A DNA stretch of 64,000 nucleotides, taken from Anagrus nilaparvatae. Its lineage: Eukaryota; Arthropoda; Insecta; Hymenoptera; Mymaridae. Positions 1 through 11,900 of the stretch are shown piece after piece. The notes below the pieces were generated by a model that had not been told where the DNA came from, did not search any database, and worked only from the letters and a program-made list of their open reading frames with translations. Position 1 is the stretch's first letter; the number at the start of each line of letters is the position of its first letter. The stretch covers positions 25,892,501 through 25,956,500 of the forward strand of contig JAKSXM010000231.1 in NCBI GenBank assembly GCA_022575985.1, in the 5' to 3' direction. Both the position numbers and the translations under genes were made by a program.

Positions 1-923
1 AGAAATTTTATTACTTATTTGACGTCTTCGACAAATTTCTGCATTGTCTAAAATTTTTTGCCTTTCGCTTTTAAAAGTATCATCCATACATTTTATACAA
101 AAAAGATACATTTCTTCGTAAGATTCATAACTATTGTTAAAATCAATAATTTCTCTTTTTAATGAATCAATAGTATTCTTAATGCGGGTTTCTTTAGTAT
201 CAAAACAGGCTCTAATATTTGAAGATCTTTTGCAAAGACTAAATTCATTTTCAATTTTTGACATTATATTATCAGCTTCCTAAAATAAATATTTTCTATT
301 TTATCATATATTCCTAGTAAAATGATACACGTAATATGTATTAGCTTGGTATTAACTTACTATTTTAATTGCTTTAAATGTCCAAATTTGAGTTTTAAGT
401 TTGATACATGATTGATGTATACACTCTATAGTATCCTTATGCGTTTGATAATATAATTTTTCGATATTTATTTTTGATCTTTCATAACATTTTTTTGACA
501 TTTTATACTTCTTACCATTCTGTTCAATTTTCATTCCCTTCAAAAATAACAATCTTAAATAATAATTGTTATAATTAATTGTTCAAATTTATTATGCTCT
601 CTTTTTACCTTCAATTTATTTAATGTTGATTGAAAACTCAATTCAAGCATACGAAATCGAGTAGGATACAGACACTTATTTTTTTTTGAGTCTTCTAGTG
701 GGTAATTTTTTTCGAAATCACTTTTTATAGTTGCAACTTTGTTTATTAATGATTTAACTTTAGATTCTATTAATAATTTTGTATCTTCACACACTGCAAC
801 CTTAAAATACATTCAAATTTTGAATTAGAAAAAAGTATTAAAATAATTTTTACCATATAAAAAAAATCATACTTTTAAATAAAACATTGTTAATAATATA
901 TTTATTATTAAAAAATATTGCAT
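1..923 (-). CDS. Secreted cysteine-rich protein, unknown family (3' end outside window)
   Basis: Unrecognised spliced gene. Reading the minus strand, exon 1 (923-873) starts at an ATG and encodes MQYFLIINILLTMFYLK, a signal peptide that continues into VAVC of exon 2. Exon 2 is 800-609, exon 3 is 537-361 and exon 4 is 279-1, open to the window edge. Introns of 72, 71 and 81 bp begin GTATGA, GTAAAA and GTAAGT and end TTTTAAG, TTTGAAG and TTTTAG. All are phase 0, and the frame stays open for 233 residues. The mature part is rich in Lys, Glu, Ser and Asn and looks helical. It has about ten cysteines, including ECIHQSC in exon 3 and FCIKC in exon 4. The exons look like degenerate copies of one helical module. 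It is probably exported, for instance as a venom, salivary or haemolymph protein, but no function can be assigned. Gene structure is fairly sure; identity is unknown. Confidence 0.72.
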
Positions 924-1496
924 TTTTATAAAGAAATTTAATACTTTCTTATTAAAGAATGGTCAACAACTGTTAAAATATTTTTAATATAAAACATATA
1001 CTTATTATTTTATTACTTTTATCAATGGGAATATCATTTTTATTTCTTTGTCTTTAATTACTTATCAATTTCGAAACGTGAGATATTTGAAGTTAATTAC
1101 AACTGTCATATAAAAATATTATTAATTTATTATTAAAATAAATTAATAAAATTTGTTATATAGATTAAATCAGATAAATATACACTGAAAAAAAAATCCA
1201 TTTGTTTTTTCGGAGCAACATTTCTCTCTTAATTTTTTGTAAAATAATTTATTTAAATCAACGATGAAATAAAATTAAATATAATAAAAATAAGATACTA
1301 GAAGCTGAATTACACTAAATAATATTGGCCTGCATTGCGTGAGTTGATATTTGAATAATTTTTTTTTTGCATAATTAGCAACTACGTAAATAAGTACTAG
1401 AACCCGTTAAAAACGAGTAGAAAGAAGCAACATATGTAAGAATGGCTTAAGTGAAATTGAACACTAGCCAAAATTTGTGCAAGTCTGAAGTACGAA
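924..1496. other. AT-rich 5' flank of the left-edge secreted gene
   Basis: Presumed upstream region of the minus-strand secreted gene. No convincing TATA or initiator was picked out. A lone transposon-like end, TACACTGAAAAAAAAATCC, lies at about 1186-1204 and resembles the ends of the element at 36.9 kb; no partner end was found nearby. Confidence 0.4.
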
Positions 1497-2146
1497 AATA
1501 GGGGACTTGCATGTAATCAAATTTATAAATAAATTATACACCAATATCTTCATTAAGTTGCGTACTTTCCATTTTTATAAATAATTTTTAATGAAATACT
1601 ATATTTTTTTCATAAATTTTAATTAAAAACTCGAGAAAAAAAACGCAAATTCGAAATGAATTCACAAGCGCGGTCACGTGATATGACGTCATAACACCCT
1701 TTAAGAAATACACAGATTCTAACGCACACATGTAAGAATAATATTATTGTAAGAAATTTCCTTACTGTAAATGCAATTACTCGGAAAAATTTTGTTTTTT
1801 TAATATTATTTCATTCATTAGCTAATAATTTTAATAACTTTTTAGAATAAAATCTTTTTATAAATAAGTCCAAAATAACATTAATGTAATTAGGTACAGG
1901 TTACATTTATTTACTAACACTTTTCAAAACATAAATAAGAGGAAAAGAGACAGAGCAATCCAAGAGGTGTTGTGACGTCACAGTTTTTTTAAGTCACGTG
2001 ATAAAATTTCAAATTTTCGTTTAGTTTTTAATAATTAATAAAAAATTAAACAAACAAAATTTTAAAAAAATAAAAAAATAAAAAGTTTTTATAAATATCA
2101 AATTTTTTAAAAATACGCATAAAATTTTTGATGCAAGTCCCCTATT
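1497..2146. mobile_element. Inverted-repeat element (MITE) carrying paired CACGTG and TGACGTCA sites
   Basis: Terminal inverted repeats AATAGGGGACTTGCAT (1497-1512) and its complement (2131-2146) enclose about 620 bp without a credible ORF. A second, inner inverted symmetry places CACGTG (1675-1680) and TGACGTCA (1684-1691) in the left arm and TGACGTCA (1973-1980) and CACGTG (1995-2000) in the right arm. No clear target duplication was seen, so the superfamily is unassigned. Confidence 0.7.
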
Positions 2147-4128
2147 ATCTGATAGATAGTTTTCTCTAAATCGTGTCCACAAGATCTGAGATTTTTCTCG
2201 ATATAAGGTAGAACCTCGCAATGTAAAAGAAATATTTTGTTGTGTAAATAATAAAAGATAAAAAAGTGATGATGTCACGATACAAAATCTAAGATTTTTA
2301 AATGTCTTTATAACTCCTTTAATTTTCGTAATTTAAAATAAACAAAAAAATACGAATCTAATAAATTTTTCATATGATTTAAAATTTGAAAAAAATTTAT
2401 TTAACTTCTGATTTATGCAAGATTCAAAATCTTGACCACTTTCAACATCAGCTAAACATGTTAATTTCATATCTTATCTTTTACTATCTTTTTAAAAATT
2501 TATTTTTGTTTGTGTGGATGTGAGCTTGTCTATAATTGTTTTGTTATTACACAATAATTATCCAGTAAACAAAAATACAAGAACCTGGTCTGTTGGACAT
2601 AGTACTTTGGCCCTCCACTACAATTTTCAAGATGTTTAATTTTTAAATAATGATAAGTGTTATTACTTTCATCGCCCATTTTTTAATAACAAAATATGGA
2701 AATAAAGGAAAAAATAAATGTTTCTTTTTTTCTTTAATTTTTACGTTTTTAATTTTAAATAAAAATATTTCGATATGCCTGACTTATGTAAACATAACTT
2801 TTAAAAATGTGCTGCTCAAGAAAAATAAAAGTATCTCGGTGATATGTATACGTGACATAAAACAAAATGTTTTTTTAGTTTCATTTTAAATCATAAGTGC
2901 ATTTTTTCAGAAAACGTCCAAAAATACACTGAAAAAAAAATTCCCATGCAAATGTCATAAAAAGTAAAAAGAATTTGGAAAAAAATAAAAGAAATTTTTA
3001 AAAGTATATTTTCATTATACGATTCAAAAAAGATCTACTTTGTTACTTTCGGGCGATCTTTTTTTCGCTTTTAATGATGTGTTGAACACGGAAAAAAATT
3101 TAGGAATTTTCACTTTCAATGCTGTCTGCACGAGTGAGCGTAGCGAACGACATACAACTGCATTGAAAGCCGAATCCTATTTCTTTCTTGTTGAACAAAT
3201 AGATATTAAATTAAAATTTTTTTTAACTTTTTGAATTTTAAAATCACGAAGTCAATTTTAAATGCATGCGTGCTCTTTAAAATATATAAATTTCACAGTA
3301 AATTTCAAAAATAAATACTACATTATAATTTAAATATATTTTTTGTTGAATAATACAGACTACTGTAATATTTGTTTGATAAAAGAATCATTATTCAATA
3401 AACATGTTCTAAAAAAAAAATATTATTTTTCTGTCTGCATAAATTTTTTTATTTCAATGTGTTCCTTGTTTTCATAACGTCTCATTTCTATTGCATGTTT
3501 TAATTCTTTTGCATTGTTAGCAAAAAATTCTTTTAATTAATTATAATAAAAACTTGAATAAAATAATTAAAATTTTTTGATTATCTTGTAAACTATTTAC
3601 TTATTTCGAATTTTATAAGAAACTATTAATATATCATATAATTAAGTTATACATTTGAGGAAATTTCAAATGAGCGACATTTTGACAATATTAAATGACA
3701 AATTATCAAAATAGCGACTATTACAAGGAAGATAATTGCTCATCTTAATTATACGTTTATGATATCAAAATGACAAGAATTATAAATTACTAAGATTTTT
3801 GATTTATTAGCCATTTAGATTTAGATACAATTTAAAAAATTTCACGTATAAAGGGAATGGAAGAATGAAAAGAACTGGAGCATGGGTCAAAAAAATAATT
3901 TTTTATTCATGAACAAAAGTTGTATGCAAAAAAATTTAAAACAAGTTTTGACCGAGCATTTACAAGTTTAATAAAGTTTAGTCACAAAAAATAGTCGTTG
4001 CAATTTTGGAATTCATTTGGAATTTTTTCAATTTATTTGTATATTCCGCAGAATTTTTTTTAATTTAAGAATAATTTACTAAAATTAGCTAATATAGGAT
4101 TCATAATTCAGTTCAAAACAAATTTACT
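2147..4128. other. AT-rich spacer
   Basis: No gene is supported. A lone CACTGAAAAAAAAATTCCC end lies at about 2926. A short patch at 3110-3175 has less AT and an imperfect inverted repeat built on CAATGC/GCATTG around GAGTGAGCGTAGCGAACGA; it is probably a decayed transposon end. The small frames at 2650-2889 and 3040-3234 have no coding features. Confidence 0.5.
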
Positions 4129-4630
4129 GGTGTGTTTACACAACCAATGATCATGAAACATGTTCAATTACAATAGTTTTAACTAGGAGTGTGCGTCGCC
4201 CCGAAAGTCGAGTAGGGTATCCGAAATTTCAGCCTTCTTTTCAGATATTTGCAGGTTAGATTTCGTGTAAGATCTGAAACATTCCAAAAAAAGTGTGTAG
4301 TTGCAGTTTTAAACTGATCCAACTCGAAGTAAAAAACCTGAAATTTCGGGTAACCGAAACCCTTGTTTTAACTTATACTCCTTAATTATTGTAAGTTTTA
4401 GAACCGAACTCGTAACCAGAATTTTAATAAGTCCCTAAATACAAATTATGCTAAGTCCATAAACCTAAAATATTCTAATTGTAAGGTCTTGTTCTGGTCA
4501 GGCTCTGATTCCTATTGAATATTATTGCAAGTCCCTAAATCGAAAATATTAAAAATCCATTTGAGCCCTATACTCCCCCTGATACGCAAGTTTTTTTGGG
4601 TCCCCTTCTTATGAATATGTTTCATGTTAA
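4129..4630. mobile_element. CATGTTCC-family element, interrupted copy
   Basis: Begins GGTGTGTTTACACAACC (a small hairpin) followed by ATCATGAAACATGTT, and ends ATGTTTCATGTTAA. The body has the family phrases AAGTCCCTAAAT, CTAAAATATTCTAA and a GGTCAGGCTCTGA segment shared with the copies at 29.5, 45.5 and 48.9 kb. It is split by a hAT-like insert at 4184-4364, so it is older than that insert. Family class unknown. Confidence 0.6.
4184..4364. mobile_element. Small hAT-like element nested in the CATGTTCC element
   Basis: 181 bp flanked by a perfect 8-bp duplication GTTTTAAC (4176-4183 and 4365-4372) that fits the hAT target pattern nTnnnnAn. The ends are TAGGAGTGTGCG and AAACCCTT, only loosely inverted. 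Removing it restores the continuity of the host element. Non-coding. Confidence 0.72.
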
Positions 4631-6014
4631 AAGTATGTTAAAGACTTGAATAAAGAAATATATTTAAATCCTATCTACAGTAAAACGATGATAAGTGACG
4701 TTTGAGTTTTGCGAAATACACGAAAGTAGATCGAGTCAAGTTATAGTAAGACATATACTAAGTCTTCGTATTCCATTCTTTTTCTACTTTTTTGTATGTA
4801 TACAGTTGTGCACGTGCTGGGAAGTAATTTTAAGTAGCTTATCTTGTACTGCGTGCGTTTCCTGAACAGCTTGTCATCGTTCTATCTATCTATCTACACA
4901 CATATAAATATTCTAATACACTAACTGCATTTTGATTAAAGAATAAGAGATAATACAATTTTGTGGAATAATTTAAAGAAATAATTTTTTATTTTCTTTT
5001 TTTTAACCAAAAAGAAATTATAATTTGATATTTTGTATTACTAAATATAAAATGGCTTGTTTGCTTTTGACATTTCGTTATGCAACACGCAATATATTAT
5101 AACAAAATTTTGCTGAAAAAAAAAAATGTTATTTTAGTATATTTCATAATAAATGATAAATTATAAAATTAATAATTAAAAATTTTAAGATAAAAAAAAA
5201 TTAATTAAGCAACCTAGTTTTTTGTTTTTAATTTTATCGTCAAAACTTTTAATTATCTTGTGTTACTATTCTTTTGTAAGCCAAAGTTGTAAAAGTAGAT
5301 GAAATTTTATTTCTTCAAAAAATTTAAATGACATTGCATTAATTAATAATTTACAAAGTGTTTAAAGGATATAATTAAAAAAAGAAAAATTATTATAAAA
5401 GAATACAAATTTCTTTATAAAGTAGGTTTTTATAAAGAAAAGTAAAATAAGAATATTTTATAAAGAGATTTTTATTAAATTAATTTTTTAAATCTTAATA
5501 ATTTAATCTTCTTAAGAAAACTTATAATATATTGTAATATATTTCATCAATATAAAGCAAAAGATTTAAAATTACGAAGATTTTATTATTTTAATCGAAA
5601 TTTATTTTGACTATTCCTGGATAAATGGTGAAAAATGTTTAGAGGTTTTCTTTGATTTGTTTAAAAAATAAAATGGTAGTTCTTTCATAGTTATTTCTGG
5701 TCAGTGGTCTTATTTCTCAACTGTATGATTGGGAAATGTATATGTTATTATTACTGGATTAAAAAAAAATCTGATTGTTAAAATAAAATACAATGAAACA
5801 TCTTATCCAGGTATTCACTAATGATAGCTTAATTCTTAAAACTTTTTATAACTGACATTAAAGTATAAAATTTTATAATTATCTTAATTATATTAACGAT
5901 TTCATTTTATTTGTATTCTTAGAAGCCGGATAAGACGAGTTTTGTCGCCAATGAAATAAATAATGGATGCAACCTTGTACTGTTTAAAATATGCCCTACG
6001 GTAAAAAACGATTG
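4631..6014. other. AT-rich spacer
   Basis: No gene or RNA signal seen. Contains a short (CTAT)n tract near 4880 and long A/T runs. Nothing with coding composition on either strand. Confidence 0.5.
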
Positions 6015-6339
6015 CAAGGGTCGGTAAACTTGGCGCACAGTAACTGCGTGCGCCAACTGTGTGAATCATTTCGGCAGCGGTTTTAATGTTTAAAATTAAT
6101 TAAATAGTTGGGAACCGATTTGTTTTATCAAGAAACCTACCACAGCACCCTCCTTTTAATTTTATAAGCCGTTTATAGGTCTTCCAAAAGAAACAAATAT
6201 TTGTAATATATATTAGGCTTATGAGATTAAAAAGAGGGCGCAGGGTGTTTTTATTGATAAAACATATCGATTTCCAAATATTTAATTAATTTTAAACATT
6301 AGCATGATTCGCACACTTGGACAAGTGGAGCGCCCTTTG
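6015..6339. mobile_element. hAT-like foldback element, older relative of the 32.4-kb copy
   Basis: The ends are CAAGGGTCGG and GCGCCCTTTG. Arms of about 130 bp pair across a short loop at about 6190-6215 and share phrases with the 32,437-32,851 element: GAATCATT.., GTTTTATCAA and AAAAAGAGGG. The flanks AACGATTG and AACGGTTA match at 6 of 8 bases, a worn 8-bp duplication. Non-coding. Confidence 0.65.
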
Positions 6340-7555
6340 AACGGTTATGTTAAGTTTCCAAAAAAATCAAAGATTTACAACTCAACCGTAACGTTACGTC
6401 ATTTTCATATTTTTACCGCATTCTTTTTTTTTAATAGTGTGTAGACATTAAAGACAATGCCCTTAATTACTCAATAGAAGTTTACACGTAATTTGAGCTA
6501 AATATGTATAAAATTTTATAATCCCAAAACCATAATTAATTAATATATTTCGAGGAAAAGGGGTGACATTTTTTTGTTTACCAAAATTTATGATTTTAAT
6601 ATTAAAATAATAACGTAAAAACTATTTATAAATATTACTATGATTATTATTTATAGTTATTTTTATTACGAAAAAATATAAATTTCGTATATTATGATTT
6701 TTTAAATATAAAAATATTACATAATTTAAGATACATTTACTAAGAACACGTTTATCACATAAAACATAATTTTGGAATCGTGACTGGCTATCTTAAATTT
6801 TATTTTTACAAACATGTAAACATAGAAAAATTTATAACTTTGTTTATTAAAAAAAAAATTATAATTTTTCTATTTTAGTATGCCTTTTTTGGAATTAAAA
6901 CTATTTTTTTAATTAGAAAGAATTAAAAAATGAGCTTAGCAATATTTTTTATGCACATAGTTAGAAAATACATATCGTTAAAGAAAAAAAAAGTATAATA
7001 GACGATGATCTACTCGTTTTACGAGTTTATTGACTTTATAAGCTATAATCGTGCTTTTATGAATATAAGTAAGATTGATGTTAAGATTTAAACAGGATAT
7101 TTTTAGGTTATAATATGATTTTTTTTGCTATTTAATCGAAATAAAAGTTTTAACAAGAAAAAAGCTTCTTTATTTTGGTATACGTAGGAATATTACCAAC
7201 AATGGGTTCAAGCATCTAGATTATAGAATGGTTTTATAAGAAATCGTTATTGTGAATTAATAACTTTTTAATTTTTAATTCTTTGTAAAAATTATATTAC
7301 ACTTATTTATTAAGATTTACATAATTTAATTTTTTTAAATAAAATGTATGAAGTATTTTGTTCAGACTCATTCACGGATTCAGTCAAATTATTTTTTTAA
7401 TGATCTGTACGTTTAAAGACAGCTAACTTAAAAAGCACAAGTAACCTATTTTTTGAAAATTTTGGTACATTATTCCAAACTTGTTTCCAAAAGTATACAT
7501 GCATTAAAAAAGTTATTAACCACGTCCAAAATTATAGTTCTGTTTACTATATGAA
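6340..7555. other. AT-rich spacer
   Basis: No ORF, RNA gene or structured repeat supported. Long A/T runs only. Confidence 0.5.
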
Positions 7556-7954
7556 CACTGTAAAAAGTAACTTTCTTATATTAACAAAAAAATTAGAAAA
7601 TTTTCGAAAAAATTTGTAAATATTCAAAAAAAATCATTAATTTACTAAATTTAGTATATTAACGAAAAATTCGAGAATTCTCAATTTTTTTTTGTGAATT
7701 TGCAAGAAAAATTGATTAATTTATTAATTTATTAATTTACAATTTTTTTTTGATAATTTACAAAAAATAGTTGTGAATTTATAACTTTTTTCGTAAATTC
7801 ACAAAAAAAATCGAGAATTATCGATTTTTTCGAGAATATACTAAAAATAAATTTACGATTTTTATCGAATATTTACAAAATTTTTTGAAAATTTACTAAT
7901 TTTTCGAAAAATACTATTTTTTTTGTAAATCTAAGAAAGTTACTTTTTACAGTG
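7556..7954. mobile_element. CACTGTAAAAAGTAAC family MITE, copy 1
   Basis: Starts CACTGTAAAAAGTAACTTTC and ends with the inverse (GAAAGTTACTTTTTACAGTG). The interior is a self-complementary run of AAATTTTCGAAAAATT and GTAAATTTACTAAATTTAG phrases with no ORF. The flanking dinucleotide is AA on both sides, consistent with a 2-bp target duplication. Confidence 0.8.
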
Positions 7955-8890
7955 AAGTTTGGTGAATGTCTCTATAAATTTTTAGTGAAATTTACTAATT
8001 TTTGGCTAAATTTACTATATAATTTTTTAATTTAGGTTTACGAAATTAGGTAACTGATTACCGCCAGCGCAGCCAAAACATGCCTTCTAAATTTTTTAAG
8101 TGTTAACATTTTATAAACAATTAAAAGCAATAAAGGTTTCCAGACTACAAAAGGTATAATCATCAAAAACAAGCCTTTTTTACTCCATTTTTCGGTCAAA
8201 ATGTGCCAGTTCCTTATACAGCTCTGAAACTTATTCGTATTTTTGGCTGCAAATTCACATTTAAAGGTTTTTGAGGTTGTTTATTCCAAGTATGATAATA
8301 CGAAACTCTTTAAAATAGGTTAAAATCTATTTTTTACATGCTTTATTTTTAGTCTACAACTAAATACCAATGATTTTTTTGGTTACTGACATCAAATTCA
8401 AACATGAAAAAATTACCAAAATGAACCAAGGGATAAAAAAGAAAAACTCCTAATAATTTTGTTATATTATGAACTTGGTATAAATCTCTGAACTATTATT
8501 TTTTATCCCTAACAGCTAGATTTATAACCGCTAAATTAAATTTTAAATTTAAAAATTAAGGGTGAAATATTAATTTTTCATAAAAAAAATTCCGAATATT
8601 CTTGTTCCGTGAAACAAAAAACCTACAAGGACCAAATCTGAACATTCAAAGTGCGAATACATCAGAAACAGGCCTCTTTAGGGGTAGTTTTTGCAAATTT
8701 AAGAGTGTTCTCTGAATATCTCCCGGAAAAGACACCATAGTTCGTGATCACTGACCCAAAAATCCTAGAGTAGAAAAACTTACAATGGCCAGTAAACTAA
8801 AGACCCTAAACCGTGATTTGACTGGAGTATATTTACCGAAATGATTTTGCGCATTTGTTTAAAATTTTTCTACAAATAAAAATTACTCAC
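7955..8890. other. Spacer with decayed dispersed repeat; start of hnRNP-like intron 3
   Basis: Lies just 3' of the minus-strand exon at 8891-8969. Contains GTGATCACTGACCCAAAAATC at about 8738, a copy of a dispersed motif seen at 26.9, 27.1, 53.5, 58.8 and 59.3 kb. No coding signal. Confidence 0.45.
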
Positions 8891-8969
8891 CAATCATTTC
8901 CAGTTTTACTCATATTTTGTCGCTTTCTACCTGTTTGATGTGGTTTTGGTTCAGCTACCATGTTTACAT
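8891..8969 (-). CDS. hnRNP C/RALY-like, third coding exon
   Basis: 79 bp between a TTTATAG acceptor and a GATTG/GTGAGT donor. It enters in phase 1 (completing Asp) and leaves in phase 2. Encodes DVNMVAEPKPHQTGRKR then a KTGNDW end, the conserved linker that directly follows the RRM in this family. The link to exon 2 rests on frame, strand and family order, not on transcript data. Confidence 0.88.
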
Positions 8970-11900
8970 CTATAAAAAATAAATAAATAAATAAATATTA
9001 AATATGAATGAATTTAAATAAACATATCAACTTTAAAATAATATTTTAAAGTTGATGAAAATTCGATAGTTTATATATAAAGTTAAATAATATTAAATAA
9101 ACATACAATTGTCATTAAAAGCTATTAATATTAAAACTTTCTAATGATATAAAATGCTTGAGTAAATATACTAATTAATTAATTTTATTTTATATATAGA
9201 TTTATTCTATCATCAGAAAATTTTAGTTTATACGCTGTTTATAAACTTTTCATATTCAAGAAATATTTATCCTTTTTTTCTAATAAAAACTTTTTAATGT
9301 ATAATCAAATAAAAGGCATTTAAAAAAATGTTGTTTAGTTTATTTTTATTTTTCTTTCTAACTTTATCTTGCTTCTTATGTACACTTTTTTCTTAATTTT
9401 TATTGATACAATGAAAATTAAGAATTTGGCATATTTGTGCTACAGTATCAAAGGCTAATCGTATAAAAAACTTTTTATTCGTTTTAGCTAAGTGCAATTA
9501 TGTTTGCTTAAATATTTATTCATTTTATGAAAATCTTTCTTTTTTATCTTTACGCTTTTTTCTTTTTCTTTTAAATTTTTCTGTTTATCCCGGCAATTTT
9601 AATTTACTTTATCGTGTCACTTTCTTTAAATGCCTTTGAGTATAATTTTTGTTTATTTTTTTGAAAATTATATCATTTTTCTTTATTCGAATTTGTGTAC
9701 AAAGTTAAAAATTTGTGTACCATGTTAAAAAAACGCAATTTTTGGCCTGGAACGATTTTGGAAACACTAAAAAAATAATGCATATATACGAAATATCCAG
9801 AATACTTGAAAAATTATTTTTTTCAAGGTCTTTTACACCAATTTTTTTCCCAAAAAATATTTACCAAATTAGGTAATACTGTATGGTTGTATGATTCCAC
9901 TATTTTTAAACACTATTTTGCTTCAAACCCCACAACTGACTTTTACATATCTAGTATCACACTGTAAAAAGTAACTTTCTTATATTAACAAAAAAATTAG
10001 AACATTTTCGAAAAATTAGTAAATTTTCGAAAAAATTTGTAAATATTCGATAAAAATCGTATATTTAGTAAATTTAGTATATTAACAAAAAATTAGAGTA
10101 TTCTCGATTTTTTTTTTGTGAATTCGCAAGCAAAATTGATAATTTACAATTTTTTTTCGAAAATTTACAAAAAATAGTTATTTCCGAGAAATAGTTGTAA
10201 ATTGACAACTTTTTTCGTAAAATCACAAAAATAAATCGAGAATTCTCGAATTTTTCGATAATATTCTAAATTTAGTAAATTTACGATTTTTATCGAATAT
10301 TTACAAAAAATTTTTTGAAAATTCTCTAGTTTTTCAAAAAAATTCTATTTTTTTTTGTAAATCTAAGAAAGTTAATTTTTACAGTGCATGCTTATTAGGT
10401 TCGCCAGAATGCTTGTGTAATATAAGAAGCCATAAAAATAAGTACCCATGGACACGACCGTCGGAGAAAATGTAGCTATGCTAAATTACTTTATTTTGAA
10501 AAGGCAATATTATATTTTCATGTGGACATTAAAGTTTATTCAAGAAAGGAAAATCTAGAATATTAAATAAACATCTTTCATATGTTTTTACAATAAAATT
10601 AAAGCAACAGTTTTCCATACGTAACAATGAAAATGTAAGATCCTATGAAAACAATACACTTTATAGTAGCTCCTTTCAAAATTTGACTAATAATTTAAGA
10701 AAAATTATATGTTAGCTTTGTCCTTGTATAATTTATACAATATTTATTTTGTAAATAATTGTAATTATATTTTTATTTTCAATTCTCTTTTACGTAGAAT
10801 CGGAATTTTTTTTCAGTGTACTATGTTTAAAATCCTAAGACGACTTTAATGAAGATTTATTTTAAGTTTATGCAAAATAAAAGTACCTTAACTGAAAAAG
10901 TTTAATTAAATAAAAAAATTTTTTTTAAAATTGTAATTTTTAAATAATCATTACGAGTAAAGTATTTTATAAACTCGAAAGTCAACCTTCTCATCCTCCA
11001 AATCTCCCTTTCTCACATCATATTATTCTTCATTGTTTCTAACTTATTATAAATCTGTTAGTTTTGTCCTGACGGAATCTCCAAAACTATCTCTTGAAAT
11101 TTGCATAGCTATGTTAATATGCCAAGGGAGTTATAGAAGCGTGACCGAAAATTTTAACTTATCTGTTTTATATAATCATAACTCTTTTAATTCTGCAGAT
11201 TATTTTCTGAATACGCTCTTATAGCATACATTTTTTAAAAAGTAATTTCATACCATGGAGTATAATAATATTATTTAAAACAGTAAGTAATGTCCAAGCA
11301 ACATTTTTCAAAAACTGGAATCCTGTTTCCATTATTAAAAATTACATATTTATTAAATGATAAATCATCTAAACATCGGATTATAAGACCTTTTAATGTA
11401 ATAAATTTTTTAATTTACAAGTTAAGTGCAGGATCAGGCTAAATTATGCATATTGTCATTTTCAAAGATAAAGTTTATTGTGTAAGAGATTTTTAATAGC
11501 TTACAATGCTATTTAAGTTTAAGAAATAGTCAACTAGTTTAATAAATCTAAGAATTTATCGTTCGTTATATTTTTACAAATTAATTAAAATTAGAATTGG
11601 TCTTTACGAACAAAGATGTTAATAATACTGAATAATACTACTACTGAATGTGGTATGCATTTAAATACTCGACATAGTAGATATCAGTAACATATGCTTG
11701 GAAAATTTAATCGAAAAATTTTTCAATTTTTCAATAATTTTTTGCAACTGAAAAATTGTGTAATGTTGTTATAAACACAAATAAATTGAAAAAAAGTGAT
11801 ATTAATAAATAATGAATGTTTCTCAAAAATAAAAATATGTCGGAGCCGGTGGGACTCGAACCCACGACTTTTCATATCTAGTGAAATTTCAACTAGTTAT

